Shown piece by piece: positions 5,819 through 6,850 of a stretch of DNA of 6,850 bases (positions are counted from its first letter, which is position 1; each line of letters begins with the position of its first letter). The notes under the pieces were generated by a model. The model was not told where the DNA came from, did no database searches, and saw only the letters and a program-made list of their open reading frames with translations. The translations under genes and the position numbers were made by a program. The DNA lies in NCBI GenBank assembly GCA_918219625.1, contig CAKJXT010000066.1:1-6850 (forward strand), written 5' to 3'. The DNA comes from Bacilli bacterium (GTDB taxonomy: Bacteria; Bacillota_I; Bacilli_A; RF39; UBA660).

Positions 5819-6517
5819 ATGATTCCTAGAGTTATATTTAAGCCCATGTCTTTAGAAGATAATATTGAGTTAGTAAAATGGGCTTTAAAAAACAGTAATT
5901 CCACATTGAATTTATATGATTCTATTATTTATTTTTTTCCTGAATTAAGTGATGAAAATATAGATGAAGTTGTAAGTAAATATTATAATTTAAATAAAGA
6001 AGAGATTTATTCAAGTGTTTCTAAATATTCTTTATTGTGGGAAAAATATAATAGTGTTTATTTTAAAAAAATGTGTAAGTATTTGAATCTTAATAATTTT
6101 TATATTAGTGAAATTGAAGTTACTGTTGGATATATTCCAGTATGTCCTAGAGATATAAGCAATAATAGTTTTTCTTTAAATATTGGATATGATGAGTCTT
6201 TACTGTTAAGAAATTGCGCTCATGAGATTTTGCATTTCTTATGGTTTAAAAAGTTTGAAGAGTTATATCCTGGTGTTAATATTGATCCACCTGGTTTAGC
6301 TTGGAAGTACAGTGAAATGGTTGTTGATCCTATTTTAAATAGTGATGAAATTAATAACGCTATTTGTATTAACGAAAGAGCATATGATAGTTTTTATGAT
6401 AATAAAGATAATTCTGGCAATTATTTAATGGATGTTTTAAAGGATATTTATAATAGTGATAAACCTATTGAAACTAAAATTAAAGAAGGATTTGACTATA
6501 TAAGTAAAGTGAACTAA
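5819..6517 (+). CDS. Uncharacterised HExxH putative zinc protein
   Basis: A 232-residue protein with no signal peptide, so probably cytoplasmic. The C-terminal half has a zinc-peptidase signature, C133-A-H135-E136-I-L-H139, followed after an insertion by Y164-S-E166-M-V-V-D-P-I-L. E166, 27 residues after H139, is placed to be the third zinc ligand as in gluzincins. The N-terminal part (IFKPMSLEDNIELVKWA, then EKYNSVYFKKMCKYL) is mostly helical. I recall similar uncharacterised proteins in Bacillota that begin with R-V-x-F-K-P-M and keep the AHEILHFLWFKK helix, but no function is established to my knowledge. Hydrolysis of a peptide, or metal-dependent action on a small molecule, is possible. 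It is the last gene of the operon; its final codons and stop form part of the terminator hairpin. Confidence 0.75.
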   Translation: MIPRVIFKPMSLEDNIELVKWALKNSNSTLNLYDSIIYFFPELSDENIDEVVSKYYNLNKEEIYSSVSKYSLLWEKYNSVYFKKMCKYLNLNNFYISEIEVTVGYIPVCPRDISNNSFSLNIGYDESLLLRNCAHEILHFLWFKKFEELYPGVNIDPPGLAWKYSEMVVDPILNSDEINNAICINERAYDSFYDNKDNSGNYLMDVLKDIYNSDKPIETKIKEGFDYISKVN

Positions 6518-6533
6518 ATTGTTCACTTTTTTT
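6506..6533 (+). terminator. Intrinsic terminator at operon end
   Basis: A perfect 9-bp inverted repeat, AAAGTGAAC (6506-6514) and GTTCACTTT (6521-6529), encloses a 6-nt loop and runs into seven T residues (6527-6533). The left arm encodes the last residues (KVN) of the HExxH protein and its TAA stop lies in the loop. No matching A-tract precedes the stem beyond the stem itself, so it should act only in the forward direction. Confidence 0.85.
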
Positions 6534-6571
6534 GTTTTATTTAAGGAATTATTAATTTTATCTCGTATGAT
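6532..6571 (+). promoter_or_regulatory. Candidate promoter region for the DUF1016 gene
   Basis: After the terminator a new promoter is expected in the 74-nt gap. Weak candidates are TTGTTT (6532-6537) with TTTTAT (6556-6561) at 18-nt spacing, or a better -10-like TATGAT (6566-6571) without a convincing -35. The latter would start the mRNA almost on the ribosome binding site. In such AT-rich DNA neither is secure. Confidence 0.2.
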
Positions 6572-6577
6572 AATTAT

Positions 6578-6583
6578 AGGAGG
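6578..6583 (+). promoter_or_regulatory. Canonical Shine-Dalgarno AGGAGG
   Basis: Sits 8 nt before ATG 6592 and fixes the start of the DUF1016 gene, which begins too close to the window edge to be judged by length. It is the classical core, unlike the GGTGAT-type sites of the operon upstream. Confidence 0.85.
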
Positions 6584-6591
6584 AATAAATT

Positions 6592-6850
6592 ATGGATTAT
6601 TATAATGAGATAAAAGAAAAAATAATAAAAAGTGAAATATATGATAAAGCTAAGGACTATTCAAAAGATAGACATAAGGTAAAGGTATATTTTGAAATAG
6701 GAAAACTCTTAAGTGAGGCTGGTAAAGAATATGGCAAGAATATAATTAATAGTTATTCTGAAAAACTTATGGCGGAAGTGGGCAGAAAATATAATTATAG
6801 AACACTATATGGAATGAGAAAATTTTATGAAGTATTTAGCAATGAAAAAT
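6592..6850 (+). CDS. DUF1016/YhcG-type protein, N-terminal part (runs off window)
   Basis: The first 86 codons are in the window, with no stop before the edge. The residues fit the DUF1016 N-terminal domain: an amphipathic helix, then YFEIGKLLSEAGKEYG (33-48), SEKLMAEVGRKYNYRTLYGMRKFYEVF (56-82), matching the family pattern EIGrxI...yG...i..ls..L......s...L..MRqFY. Full-length DUF1016/YhcG proteins carry a C-terminal PDDEXK nuclease-like domain, which would lie beyond the window; they are often found near restriction-modification genes and other accessory loci. The gene has its own AGGAGG site and follows the operon terminator. Its Ile codons are mostly ATA (6 ATA, 1 ATT), whereas the preceding gene favours ATT strongly, suggesting a different origin. 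Confidence 0.85.
   Translation, partial: MDYYNEIKEKIIKSEIYDKAKDYSKDRHKVKVYFEIGKLLSEAGKEYGKNIINSYSEKLMAEVGRKYNYRTLYGMRKFYEVFSNEK

Noticed and set aside
1..6517. Integron-like cassette array
   Set aside because: Gaps of 4-26 nt are too short for attC sites, no inverted core sites recur, and no integrase is in the window.
6566..6571. TATGAT as the -10 of the DUF1016 promoter
   Set aside because: It would place the transcript start on or inside the AGGAGG site and has no convincing -35; kept only as part of a low-confidence region.
1..6850. Mycoplasma-type code with TGA as Trp
   Set aside because: TGA terminates three genes exactly before the next start, all Trp codons are TGG, and no gene needs a TGA read-through.

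Overview
The window is very AT-rich (by eye about a quarter G+C) and densely coding, with every convincing gene on the + strand. Codons are strongly A/T-ending. TGA works as a stop (three genes end in it) and Trp is TGG, so the standard bacterial code applies. Shine-Dalgarno (SD) sites match the 16S 3' end typical of Bacillota. I infer a low-G+C Bacillota, such as an uncultured gut clostridium or a bacillus/Mollicutes-like commensal, or DNA recently acquired from one. The sequence does not fix the species.

Positions 1-6517 hold ten co-directional genes separated by only 4-26 nt, with no internal promoter or terminator that I can defend. They read as one long operon whose promoter lies upstream of the window. 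In order: a Nudix hydrolase (1-474); a stand-alone aminoglycoside phosphotransferase strongly resembling the APH(2'')-Ia domain of the clinical bifunctional AAC(6')-APH(2'') enzyme (488-1372); a GNAT acetyltransferase (1399-2061); a P-loop kinase (2081-2572); a second GNAT (2581-3132); a second P-loop kinase (3137-3634); a third GNAT with a degenerate acetyl-CoA loop (3645-4115); a fusion of a peptidase E-like (S51) domain to a fourth GNAT (4136-5353); a small protein with ADP-ribosyltransferase-like features (5359-5814); and an HExxH putative zinc protein (5819-6517). A clear intrinsic terminator (6506-6533) overlaps the last codons and stop of the tenth gene.

After the terminator, a separately expressed gene with a canonical AGGAGG site and different Ile codon choice starts at 6592 and runs off the window. 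It is the N-terminal part of a DUF1016/YhcG-type protein.

Taken together, the operon stacks enzymes for phosphorylation, acetylation, nucleotide-linked hydrolysis, peptide hydrolysis and possibly ADP-ribosylation. These are the chemistries bacteria use to inactivate antibiotics and other small molecules. Only the APH has a specific recognisable substrate class. The idea that the whole set is a multi-drug or toxin-modification operon is an inference from composition and layout.
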